DNA from: an uncultured Flavobacteriales bacterium
GTDB taxonomy: Bacteria > Bacteroidota > Bacteroidia > Flavobacteriales_D > Crocinitomicaceae
NCBI GenBank assembly: GCA_903879765.1
Contig: CAIRMS010000145.1
Span: forward strand, 1-6,872
Direction: 5' to 3'
DNA: 6,872 nt
Part shown: positions 1 to 6,385 of the stretch, one piece after another
Numbering within the stretch: position 1 is the stretch's first letter
Layout of the letters: each line of letters starts with the position of its first letter
Position numbers and translations under genes: made by a program
Notes under the pieces: model-generated
Seen by the model: the letters and a program-made list of their open reading frames with translations, nothing else
What the model was told of the DNA's origin: nothing
The model's database searches: none

Positions 1-677
1 TGACTATACCATTCCGTAAATTGCTGCTCTTTTTCAATGTTTGCATACTTGAAACGATCCTCACATTTAGTGAGGTTTTTAGGATTTATAATTTTTAGAA
101 TCGTTCGGTTACGCGTTAAATAATATGTTGAATCCAATTTAGTCACCAAGGGAGTTTTAGCCTCTATGGCATATTCTATATTTGTTTTCTTATCTCTGAA
201 CCACGTTTTACCACCCCATTCTCCGAAGTCTTTCGAATAAATACAATAGTCTTCATCTTCAAATAGGATATCTTCCACGCCTGACGTTTTTATCCATTTC
301 GATTTTTTAATATCAAAGTAAAATGCCTGATTTTCGTTCGTTGTTTTCACGAGCAGACTGTCATTTTTCACGAACAAATCAAAATAGTTGGTGTTTTGAA
401 TAGCTTTTGGAACAATCAATCGTTTGATTTCCTTGCCCTCGTTTGAAAAGACAAAACAGTATTTTATGAGATGACCTATTTTTGGGTCTACATGTTGGTC
501 ATTGAAAAAGCAATAAAAATAATCTTTGTAGGTTACGGCATGTGTCAAATGAATTATTGATCCGCTTGAAATGAGTCCCTCCATGTCTAGGGTTAGCTCT
601 TTTGTATTCAATTCAAATGATTGTCCGAAAACCAAACCTAGGTTCAGTGAAATGAGTAATATCAGTGTAAACTTCAT
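1..677 (-). CDS. Secreted protein of unknown function, 3' end cut by the window edge
   Basis: The minus-strand frame opens with ATG at 677-675 and stays open to base 1, giving 225 residues with no stop, so the C-terminus lies outside the window. Residues 1-18 (MKFTLILLISLNLGLVFG, then Q19) form a typical Bacteroidota Sec signal peptide with likely cleavage at G|Q, so the product should be periplasmic or exported. The mature part alternates short hydrophobic strands with polar turns and is rich in aromatic residues (for example YFDLFVKNDSLLVKT near residue 98, DFGEWGGKTWF near residue 151). This suggests an all-beta, possibly propeller-like fold, but I recognise no named domain or catalytic motif. 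The ATG lies 46 bp after the stop of the gene at 724-1260 on the same strand, so it is probably the last visible gene of that operon. I am confident that it is a gene; its function is unknown. Confidence 0.85.
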   Translation of the reverse strand, partial: MKFTLILLISLNLGLVFGQSFELNTKELTLDMEGLISSGSIIHLTHAVTYKDYFYCFFNDQHVDPKIGHLIKYCFVFSNEGKEIKRLIVPKAIQNTNYFDLFVKNDSLLVKTTNENQAFYFDIKKSKWIKTSGVEDILFEDEDYCIYSKDFGEWGGKTWFRDKKTNIEYAIEAKTPLVTKLDSTYYLTRNRTILKIINPKNLTKCEDRFKYANIEKEQQFTEWYS

Positions 678-723
678 GTCAGTGCTTATAATTTTACGAT
701 TAATTCTCACATACGAATCGTTT

Positions 724-1260
724 TCACTTTCTAACCAAGGTGATTGTATCGATGCTTTTTTCGGTAGTCCATACTTTTTGGTCCTTTGGATTTCTTTCTA
801 GGACTTCGATTTTAAGGTTATCCTTGAGTTCATTGGTTAAGAAACGCACGCGAGCATTTTCATCTGCGAACTCGGCAAATTCCATTGGATGATAGGGAAG
901 GACTCTAAATTTATGCAAATCGTTCTTTGTTAGGCGAACGAAAGACATGCTCAAAATGTATTTGTAATCGGATTCTGATGGATACTCCTTGACACTATTT
1001 TTATTTTTTTCGATCCAGATTTCTGCCAATTGAAAAGAATCTGATGCATCGGCTGAATAGTATGTTTTTGTATCAGGAATATAGGATCCTAGGTAAACAT
1101 GTTGTTTTTTTGCCTCCTGAATGGAGGAGGATGAGGAATAAGGTCCACGAGGCTTTTCTTCCCCGGCTTTTTCCCACCAATTGTAACATTGTCTGAAGAC
1201 GAAAATCAGAAAAAGAACAATCAATATTCCCTTGAAAAAATTCTTTTCTCGTTTATTCAT
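724..1260 (-). CDS. Small single-pass membrane protein of unknown function (178 aa)
   Basis: This is a complete frame from ATG (1260) to TGA (726-724). A short basic N-terminus (MNKREK) precedes a strongly hydrophobic helix at about residues 9-22 (FKGILIVLFLIFVF), with no clear cleavage site. The protein therefore looks like an inner-membrane protein with its N-terminus in the cytoplasm and about 150 residues in the periplasm. Just after the helix is an aromatic patch (CYNWWEKAG), then a low-complexity serine run (SSSSS, residues 42-46) and a mixed alpha/beta soluble part rich in charged and aromatic residues. I recognise no domain. It starts 11 bp after the stop of the gene at 1272-2276 and is followed 46 bp later by the gene at 1-677, so the three are probably co-transcribed and perhaps translationally coupled. 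With no upstream basic leader other than this ATG, the start seems sound. Confidence 0.85.
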   Translation of the reverse strand: MNKREKNFFKGILIVLFLIFVFRQCYNWWEKAGEEKPRGPYSSSSSIQEAKKQHVYLGSYIPDTKTYYSADASDSFQLAEIWIEKNKNSVKEYPSESDYKYILSMSFVRLTKNDLHKFRVLPYHPMEFAEFADENARVRFLTNELKDNLKIEVLERNPKDQKVWTTEKSIDTITLVRK

Positions 1261-1271
1261 TCTTTTTCATT

Positions 1272-2276
1272 TCACCCTTTTTTTTTATACCAGACCCCAA
1301 TTAAGACAAGACCTCCGAGAAACAGGAGCGAAAGGATGAGGTAGGTCATGTAATGATTGACTGGTTCTTTGTGCTCAAAATAAGAAATAGTTCGCTCGAC
1401 AATGAAGTAATTCCCATTATCGTCGATGGTCATTTTAATCCAATTCCCCTGGTCATCATATTCGTATTGTTTGTGCTCAATTTCGATAATCTCGCCATCT
1501 TCATCTGTTTCTGTGTACTTTATTTGGTCTCCGTTTTTGAAAAAGCTGTAGTTGGAAGCAATGACCACGCCGTCTTCAAAGTCACAGTTGTGTTCCTGTG
1601 TTTTCTGTTTGTTCGCATATTGATAGGTGGTAGATTCAATCTTACCATCTTCGCTATTCATCCATTCAGTTTTGATTAATTGATGTTGCTTGTCATATGC
1701 ATACGTTTCAATATCTGCTTCATTTTCCAGTAAGGTAACGGTTTTGATCAGCTGATTAAAGGTGTTATAAGAATAGAGTCTGATACAGATCAGTTCATCG
1801 GAATCAAATTCCTCTTCTTTGATCAGATTATTTTTCTTGTCGTAATAGTACTTGTGGGATTCGAATTGAAAGCCCCATTCATTGACCACCCTGCTTGAAC
1901 TGATATGATTTAAGGAATTGTACGTAAAGTAGCTGGTATGATCGTAGTCTTTCAATTGAACAACTCTTTTACTAGCGTCCAATTTGATGGCATAACTGCA
2001 ATTAATTGTACCGTTTTTATTTACTTTTTTGAGTCGAAGTAATCCAAGCGTGTCAAAGATCAGTTCCTCGTCATTTTCCCATGTATATTGCCAACCTTTT
2101 CCAGATTTTTCAATTTTCCCATTGACTTTTTTTCCTTTAAAGGAACTTGTTGTGACTTTTCTAACTTTTCCTTTGAGTTCATTACTTTCAAGATTCTCTA
2201 TTGAACTTGAGGGTAGTTGACCAAAAGCGATTTGCTGACAAAGGCACCATAAAAATAAGAGAAATGTTTTTTTCAT
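1272..2276 (-). CDS. YD-repeat-like secreted protein with C-terminal membrane anchor (334 aa)
   Basis: A signal peptide covers residues 1-19 (MKKTFLLFLWCLCQQIAFG, then Q20). The body has loosely repeated units of the form Y-x-Y-D/N-x(3-4)-Q/N-L/W-I: YYYDKKNNLI near 143, YSYNTFNQLI near 168, YAYDKQHQLI near 192, YSFFKNGDQI near 243 and YEYDDQGNWI near 271. These resemble the YD repeats of RHS-like proteins, which form beta-sheet scaffolds. A hydrophobic helix at about 309-330 ends in a basic KKKG tail, so the repeat domain should face the periplasm while anchored in the inner membrane. An in-frame ATG eight codons upstream (2300) would put MGGHSTTN before the signal peptide. I prefer 2276 because the signal peptide then begins properly and the upstream ATG overlaps the candidate -7 promoter box. 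The gene leads a probable three-gene operon. It is far too short for a full RHS toxin and has no visible C-terminal toxin domain. Confidence 0.85.
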   Translation of the reverse strand: MKKTFLLFLWCLCQQIAFGQLPSSSIENLESNELKGKVRKVTTSSFKGKKVNGKIEKSGKGWQYTWENDEELIFDTLGLLRLKKVNKNGTINCSYAIKLDASKRVVQLKDYDHTSYFTYNSLNHISSSRVVNEWGFQFESHKYYYDKKNNLIKEEEFDSDELICIRLYSYNTFNQLIKTVTLLENEADIETYAYDKQHQLIKTEWMNSEDGKIESTTYQYANKQKTQEHNCDFEDGVVIASNYSFFKNGDQIKYTETDEDGEIIEIEHKQYEYDDQGNWIKMTIDDNGNYFIVERTISYFEHKEPVNHYMTYLILSLLFLGGLVLIGVWYKKKG

Positions 2277-2299
2277 GTTTGTTGTTGAATGTCCTCCCA

Positions 2300-2330
2300 T
2301 AAAATTACTTTATTCCGGTTAAATGGCAAG
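2300..2330 (-). promoter_or_regulatory. Candidate Bacteroidota promoter for the three-gene run
   Basis: On the minus strand CTTG (2330-2327) is followed by exactly 19 bases and then TAATTTTA (2307-2300). This differs by one base in each box from the known Bacteroidota consensus of TTTG, 19-21 bases, then TAnnTTTG. Transcription would start within a few bases of GGGAGG, leaving a leader of roughly 20 bases before the ATG at 2276. It is inferred from pattern match only; AT-rich DNA gives chance matches. Confidence 0.45.
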
Positions 2331-2350
2331 TTTAGATGGTAATCCGATTT

Positions 2351-2678
2351 TGGAATTGGGTAAACAGGAAAGAAAGGGGTCCAACACGGACCATCACTTC
2401 ACCAAATACACCAAGTATTTTTCGGTAGGGATGCTTAATCCAAGTTGTTCATCGTAGATAAACATCAGCGTTCGGTAAAATCCGATATTCGAGCTTGGAT
2501 GTGTGTTTCGGTAGCATTTCACCAAGTTAAGTGCTGAAATCTTGGGCCATATTTCGGAAAGATCTGCTGAATTTGGTGTGCCAATCCACTGAATTTTTGT
2601 CGAGTCGAAGGGAATGGATTCATTTGATGAACCCAAAACGTTCGTTTCAATTTTGGTCGCGTTATACGTGAGTTTCAT
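2351..2678 (-). repeat. Left copy of a duplicated lipoprotein-gene 3' segment
   Basis: These 328 bases align without gaps to 4177-4504 at a constant offset of 1826. The segment covers the whole 94-codon fragment and 43 bases beyond its stop. In those 43 flanking bases I count 36 identities, against 35 of 60 in a sampled coding stretch (2461-2520 versus 4287-4346). Similarity stops sharply at 2351 on one side and near the fragment's ATG on the other. Both copies have the same orientation, so they form a diverged direct repeat around the plus-strand gene at 2744-4090. Confidence 0.85.
2394..2678 (-). CDS. C-terminal-only paralogue of the neighbouring lipoprotein (94 aa), possibly a pseudogene remnant
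   Basis: The frame runs from ATG (2678) to TGA (2396-2394). It aligns end to end and without gaps to residues 96-189 of the lipoprotein encoded at 4220-4789, with 41 of 94 residues identical by my count. Shared blocks include TKIQW, EIW-x-KIS, the I-x-VK-x-YR region and the C-terminal KYLV-x-LVK. It lacks the lipoprotein signal peptide and the whole N-terminal half. Immediately upstream an in-frame TAG lies six codons before the ATG, and the upstream DNA has no similarity to the intact gene. Without an export signal the product would stay in the cytoplasm, unlike its paralogue. The simplest reading is a decayed or truncated duplicate. However, the frame has stayed open despite large divergence, so a small expressed protein cannot be excluded. 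The 65-bp gap to the divergent gene at 2744 would have to hold promoters for both; I see no clear one. Confidence 0.55.
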   Translation of the reverse strand: MKLTYNATKIETNVLGSSNESIPFDSTKIQWIGTPNSADLSEIWPKISALNLVKCYRNTHPSSNIGFYRTLMFIYDEQLGLSIPTEKYLVYLVK

Positions 2679-2743
2679 TTTTAGTACTGAGTCCTAAAAT
2701 ATTTCCTACGATCTAACGTTATTAGTAAAACTTAAAAATAAGT

Positions 2744-4090
2744 ATGAAATTTTTCTTTTTTATGAGTGCCTTTATGGCCATTACGAGCTTCGCTCAAACA
2801 ACGAATTATGATGATGTAGGAGTCATTGTAAACGTGAATAGTCCCGTTTCGATGCAGATTGCCAGTTATTTTCAACAAGCCCGTAACATCCCAAATCAAA
2901 ACATGATTTATGTCTCTTCTCCTACGACAGAGGTTATCAATGATACCGAATTCAATCAATTGCGCACACAAATTGAAAATTACTTGGTGAGTCAAAACCT
3001 ACAGGACTCCCTGAATTACTTGGTGACAACCAAAGGTGTGCCCTTAAAGCGTAATAGCATCGATTGCGTGGTGAATGCCGGGAATGGTGACTGTGGGTCG
3101 GTGGACGCTGAATTGAGTTTGATTTTGGGGATTCATCAAAATCAAATTGGTCAAGCCTCATTATTTGTAAATCCATATTTCAATAAAAACGAGCATTTCA
3201 GCCGTGCGCAATATGGAATTTATTTGGTAACACGTCTGGATGGTTATTCGCAAGAAGACGTCTTACAAATGATTGATCGCAGTGGTCCTCTAACAGGGGT
3301 TGATCAGCAAATCGCAACAGGAGTGATTGACTTAGTTGAGTCGTATGGCATGGACACCATTTATTTTATAGATTCATACGTTCAACCTACTTACAACAAT
3401 ATGCTTGCTGAAAACTGGAATGCTACGATGGATTTAAGTCCAGCAGTATTGACGGATCAAAACAATGTGTTCACATACTTTTATGTGGGACATGGTCCAG
3501 TTGATTCCATTCAAATGAACTACAAATGGTTGCCTGGTTCCTTTTCAGCGCTTTCCACCTGCAGTTCGGCTGAAACGTTTGATGCGCAAAGCAATCCGAA
3601 TGAATCGTTTTATATAGCGGATCTCATCAAAGATGGTTGTACCGCAGCGCATGGATATGTCAATTGCATCTTTATTTCCCAACTATTCAGAGCGGATATT
3701 CTCGTAAATCGCTATTTAAATCCAATTGCGCAATACAACTTGGCGGAAAGTTATTACATGGCTGATATGACCCTTTCTTATCAAAGTGTGGTTATTGGCG
3801 ATCCGAAAGCATCGATTGTGATTGATAGTGGGGCCGGAATTCCAACAAGTGAGACGCCTTTATTCCGTTTATACCCGAATCCAAGTACAGGAACGTTCCA
3901 AATTAAAGGCATAGATCAACTGAAAGGACACGTTTCCATTGCGATAACGAACAGTGTTGGCATGCTTATGTCGACAGATCCAGAAGTACTAGAAAACGAA
4001 TCCTATGTACTCGAAGATTCAGGTGTTTATTTCATTTCCATTTTGGAGGACGAAAAATTTGTAGGCGTGGAGCGACTCGTAAAACAATAG
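2744..4090 (+). CDS. TIGR03790-family protein with T9SS sorting domain, putative caspase-fold hydrolase (448 aa)
   Basis: A signal peptide covers residues 1-18 (ends TSFAQ). Residues ~24-360 match the uncharacterised TIGR03790 family as I remember it: VIVNVNSPVSMQIASYF and AR-x-IP near 26-50, YLVTTKGVPLK at 92-102, SVDAELSL at 119-126, LVTRLDGYS at 161-169, IADLIKDGCTAAHGYV at 291-306, NLAESYYMA at 332-340 and VVIGDPKA at 349-356. In the C-terminal half a beta-strand ends in VGHG (H250) and a second ends in LSTC (C273), followed by SS. This arrangement is like the His-Gly and Cys dyad of clan CD peptidases such as gingipains, so a proteolytic role is possible but unproven. Residues ~373-448 form a T9SS type A sorting domain (LYPNPSTGTF at 376-385, ending in ERLVKQ), predicting export across the outer membrane. 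The start follows an A-rich leader and begins the signal peptide. The gene is monocistronic, with its own terminator, and lies between two lipoprotein-gene copies on the other strand. Confidence 0.85.
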   Translation: MKFFFFMSAFMAITSFAQTTNYDDVGVIVNVNSPVSMQIASYFQQARNIPNQNMIYVSSPTTEVINDTEFNQLRTQIENYLVSQNLQDSLNYLVTTKGVPLKRNSIDCVVNAGNGDCGSVDAELSLILGIHQNQIGQASLFVNPYFNKNEHFSRAQYGIYLVTRLDGYSQEDVLQMIDRSGPLTGVDQQIATGVIDLVESYGMDTIYFIDSYVQPTYNNMLAENWNATMDLSPAVLTDQNNVFTYFYVGHGPVDSIQMNYKWLPGSFSALSTCSSAETFDAQSNPNESFYIADLIKDGCTAAHGYVNCIFISQLFRADILVNRYLNPIAQYNLAESYYMADMTLSYQSVVIGDPKASIVIDSGAGIPTSETPLFRLYPNPSTGTFQIKGIDQLKGHVSIAITNSVGMLMSTDPEVLENESYVLEDSGVYFISILEDEKFVGVERLVKQ

Positions 4091-4111
4091 ATTAAACTTG
4101 AATCAATGTAT

Positions 4112-4141
4112 AAACAGCGCTGGATTCGGCGCTGTTTTTTT
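4112..4141 (+). terminator. Intrinsic terminator of the TIGR03790-family gene
   Basis: AAACAGCGC (4112-4120) pairs perfectly with GCGCTGTTT (4129-4137) around an 8-base loop. The 3' arm runs into seven consecutive T (4135-4141), then GTTTTG. It starts 22 bases after the TAG of the upstream gene. On the minus strand the hairpin is followed by ATACATTG rather than a T-run, so it should work well in one direction only. Confidence 0.9.
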
Positions 4142-4176
4142 GTTTTGTAGTTACTGCACCCGCACCTGTTTCACCA

Positions 4177-4504
4177 TGGAATTTGGAAAAAAGGAAAGAC
4201 AGGAGTCCAACTCGGACGATCACTTCACCAAGAACACCAAATACTTCTGTCTCGGAACACTGAATCCAAAGTCAGGATTGTATGCATAGACCACGATGCG
4301 GCAAATTCCGATTTTAGTAGTTGGATTGTCAGCGCGATATGATTTCACAATGGCAAGATTCGAGATTTTTGACCAGATTTCAGTGGGATCTATTCCGTTT
4401 GGAGCTTGAAACCATTGAATTTTTGTTGTATCCAATGGAAGATGCTCACTCGTTTTTTCGAGTTGATTGACGGCTATTTTCGGTGTATAAAAGTTGATTT
4501 GATA
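4177..4504 (-). repeat. Right copy of the duplicated lipoprotein-gene 3' segment
   Basis: This is the partner of 2351-2678 and lies within the intact lipoprotein gene plus 43 bases past its stop. The conserved flank, read on the minus strand, includes GTCCGAGTTGGAC here against GTCCGTGTTGGAC in the left copy. This is a short imperfect inverted repeat (GTCC/GGAC) that could form a weak hairpin in the transcript's 3' end. A pyrimidine-rich tract follows in both copies, longer in T here (CTTTCCTTTTTTCC). Confidence 0.85.
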
Positions 4505-4789
4505 GGCATGCTGCTCAAATAAAATTGGCTGATTGGATGCCAGTTTCCATCCACTATATTCTTCACCTCCGTCGTTCATTAACACATGGATCAAATTGAA
4601 AGAGTCCTGCTGATAGGCGGTGGATTCCATTTGGTACTCATAGATACCTTCCAAATCCTCGCCAACTTGTAAAAGCATAATGTTTCCGTGGGATTCGTAG
4701 AAAGATTGCGTTTCTTTTTGATGAATTTTCTCCTTTGTGCAGCTGAAGAAAAGGAGGGGGAGAAACAGGAGTATGGAAAGGTTTTTCAT
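4220..4789 (-). CDS. Lipoprotein of unknown function (189 aa)
   Basis: This is a complete frame from ATG (4789) to TGA (4222-4220). The N-terminus is a lipoprotein signal peptide: MKN, a leucine-rich core, and a lipobox ending LFFSC with the lipidated cysteine at residue 17, followed by TKEK. The product should be anchored to a membrane by signal peptidase II processing. The mature protein (~172 residues) has no domain I recognise. Its C-terminal half (96-189) is duplicated in the fragment at 2394-2678, with shared TKIQW, EIW-x-KIS and KYLV-x-LVK blocks, suggesting that this half is a distinct folding unit. The gene begins 51 bp after the stop of the T9SS cargo gene at 4841-6385 on the same strand, with no clear terminator between them, so the two may be co-transcribed. 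It runs toward the plus-strand gene at 2744-4090; the hairpin at 4112-4137 lies about 80 bp downstream but lacks a T-run in this direction. Confidence 0.85.
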   Translation of the reverse strand: MKNLSILLFLPLLFFSCTKEKIHQKETQSFYESHGNIMLLQVGEDLEGIYEYQMESTAYQQDSFNLIHVLMNDGGEEYSGWKLASNQPILFEQHAYQINFYTPKIAVNQLEKTSEHLPLDTTKIQWFQAPNGIDPTEIWSKISNLAIVKSYRADNPTTKIGICRIVVYAYNPDFGFSVPRQKYLVFLVK

Positions 4790-4840
4790 AGGTTTTTGTT
4801 AGGTTAAATGCATAAAATAGTATAGTAAAAAGTTTTGACC

Positions 4841-6385
4841 TTACCTCACCACCAATTTCTTCACCCATTGGTTTTCACCTTGCGAAATATGCGCAAAATA
4901 AACTCCCGGTGCTTGTTCGCTCAGATCAAAGGAATTATTTGAAGAAAGTTCATTGAGCTCAAATGCAACCACTTGTTTTCCTTGTTGGTCTAGCATGGTA
5001 ATAAGCATGGGTTCTTCACTTAAGCTTGAAACTTGAAAAATTCCGTCTGAAGGATTGGGGAAAATTCCGATTTCAGATGGAGAAACCGTAACTTCATGAA
5101 ACCCTAAATATTGACCATCTGGATGGTAGCCATATTGGTCAGTACGGTAAGTGAAAAAATAAGGTTCTGATACGTTTTGTTGAAAGCCAGTAAATAAAAA
5201 GTCTCCGTTTTCGCATATGGTCATGCTGATATCGTTACAAGATTTTTCATTGTGATCGTAATAAAAATATTTGTAGTAAATCGGATTGCCATTCGAGTAA
5301 AACCGAGCGACGTAATTCACACTACTTTGAATAAATTCAAATTGTGCATTTGAATATGTAATCATCTCACCCGTGACCAAGATTTGCTTTGTAGCGGTAT
5401 CTATTTTCACATCCGAAACTGTCCAAAAAAGGTTTGGTGAATTGTTCGACCGTATTTCTTTAAAACATTTCACCTGTAAGTTGGAATCTAGGCAAGTAAG
5501 GTATTGACCTCCGGACCCATCGGGTAGATTAGCTCTTGAAGTAAAGGCATATTCATTATCATAAGCGTCAACATGGCCAATAAAATCAAACATGTGAGAT
5601 GCATTATGTGGTGCATAATCTTTATAAATTTCTCGAGAAAAGAAAATATTATCGGATCCCCATACCCAAAGAACTGGGCTAGGCATTATTTCATTTAATC
5701 TGGTTTCGGAAACAGGCCTAGTTTGGTGACCTATCGTAACAACGGCATCATAGTAAGGAAAACTTGCGTTAGCAAAAGCAAAATCCACTGGTAAATTATT
5801 GAACGTGTTTACAATTGGTAATTCTTTAGTGTATAGGTAATTACCGTTTTCGTCGATCAGATCAACGGTTGGGAACACTGTATCCAAGTATTCATGACTC
5901 CAAGAAGAAACAGCACTAACTGTAGAAGATAGTTTTGTTAAATTATTAAGGTTGAGAATACGTTTTGCAGGTGCTTTTTTTTCGCTTAAAAAACCAAGTT
6001 GGTTAAATATTACGGTTCTTAAGGTGTCTTGATTACCAAATTCAGTCGTGTAGATTGAAAGAAAGTGATTATTTGGTAAAACATTGATGCCACCAATCCC
6101 GGACAATGATAACAAGGGAGTCCTATAATCCCACCAAATATTGCTATTCCATTTGTTGATACAAACCATCCCCGCTCTTGGGTAACCATCGAATTGCGCT
6201 CCTCCAATCATGTAGATGTTTCCTTTTTCAACGATGTTCAAAGGACTATAATAACGAAAAGAACAAAAATCACCCAAGGTAGGTGTCTCATAATAATACC
6301 TGACTCCCCGCAGATCTAATGGATTTTGAGCATATAGTCTTTGGCAGCAAATGCAAAGGAGGAGGATGAGTTTTAGTTGTTTCAT
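4841..6385 (-). CDS. T9SS type A sorting domain-containing secreted protein (514 aa)
   Basis: The ATG at 6385 starts a signal peptide (MKQLKLILLLCICCQRLYA, then Q20). The long middle part (21 to ~438) is strand-rich, with recurring short segments typical of propeller-like T9SS cargo: IYMIGGAQF near 58, KQILVTGEM near 345 and a GDFLFTGF unit near 395. No catalytic motif stands out and I cannot assign a named propeller family. Residues ~439-514 are a T9SS type A sorting domain, with IGIFPNPSDGIF, an SLSEEPM block, DQQGK, QAPGVYFAHI and the terminal WVKKLVVR. The sorting signal targets the protein across the outer membrane, where it is normally removed by the PorU sortase (family knowledge). The tail closely resembles that of the cut gene at 6523-6872 (19 of 31 and 14 of 24 identities in two ungapped blocks), and the residues just before it also align (YLG-x(2)-E). 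The two genes are therefore tandem paralogues at least in their 3' parts. The lipoprotein gene follows 51 bp downstream. Confidence 0.9.
   Translation of the reverse strand: MKQLKLILLLCICCQRLYAQNPLDLRGVRYYYETPTLGDFCSFRYYSPLNIVEKGNIYMIGGAQFDGYPRAGMVCINKWNSNIWWDYRTPLLSLSGIGGINVLPNNHFLSIYTTEFGNQDTLRTVIFNQLGFLSEKKAPAKRILNLNNLTKLSSTVSAVSSWSHEYLDTVFPTVDLIDENGNYLYTKELPIVNTFNNLPVDFAFANASFPYYDAVVTIGHQTRPVSETRLNEIMPSPVLWVWGSDNIFFSREIYKDYAPHNASHMFDFIGHVDAYDNEYAFTSRANLPDGSGGQYLTCLDSNLQVKCFKEIRSNNSPNLFWTVSDVKIDTATKQILVTGEMITYSNAQFEFIQSSVNYVARFYSNGNPIYYKYFYYDHNEKSCNDISMTICENGDFLFTGFQQNVSEPYFFTYRTDQYGYHPDGQYLGFHEVTVSPSEIGIFPNPSDGIFQVSSLSEEPMLITMLDQQGKQVVAFELNELSSNNSFDLSEQAPGVYFAHISQGENQWVKKLVVR

Noticed and set aside
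571..801. Plus-strand 76-codon open frame spanning the gap between the two leftmost genes
   Set aside because: It lies mostly antisense to the signal-peptide end of the gene at 1-677 and the 3' end of the gene at 724-1260, with no supporting motif.
1353..2220. Plus-strand open frames of 108 and 63 codons opposite the YD-repeat gene
   Set aside because: They are antisense to a gene with signal peptide, repeats and membrane anchor; their hydrophobic or serine-rich composition reflects the complementary codons.
2351..2393. Hidden coding extension past the stop codons of the two paralogues, in the stop frame or a shifted frame
   Set aside because: In the stop frame six of seven differences change the amino acid. 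In the shifted frame four of seven fall at third positions and three are synonymous, which is too few to support a frameshifted extension. The conservation is better treated as a nucleotide-level signal.
2732..3176. Minus-strand open frames of 87 and 74 codons inside the TIGR03790-family gene
   Set aside because: They overlap a gene with clear family motifs, have no recognisable features, and are antisense shadows.
4098..4289. Plus-strand 63-codon open frame just after the TIGR03790-family gene
   Set aside because: It runs through the terminator hairpin and antisense to the 3' end of the lipoprotein gene. Compared with the left repeat copy, most differences fall at first codon positions, which is not a coding pattern.
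2300..4510. Mobile element as the cause of the duplicated segment
   Set aside because: I see no transposase or integrase and no terminal inverted repeats or short target-site duplications at the repeat edges.
4638..4868. Minus-strand 76-codon open frame overlapping the lipoprotein start
   Set aside because: It is out of frame with both flanking genes, which have clear export signals and ends; it has no independent support.
6019..6207. Minus-strand 62-codon open frame inside the 514-residue cargo gene
   Set aside because: It is an out-of-frame shadow of a well-supported gene.
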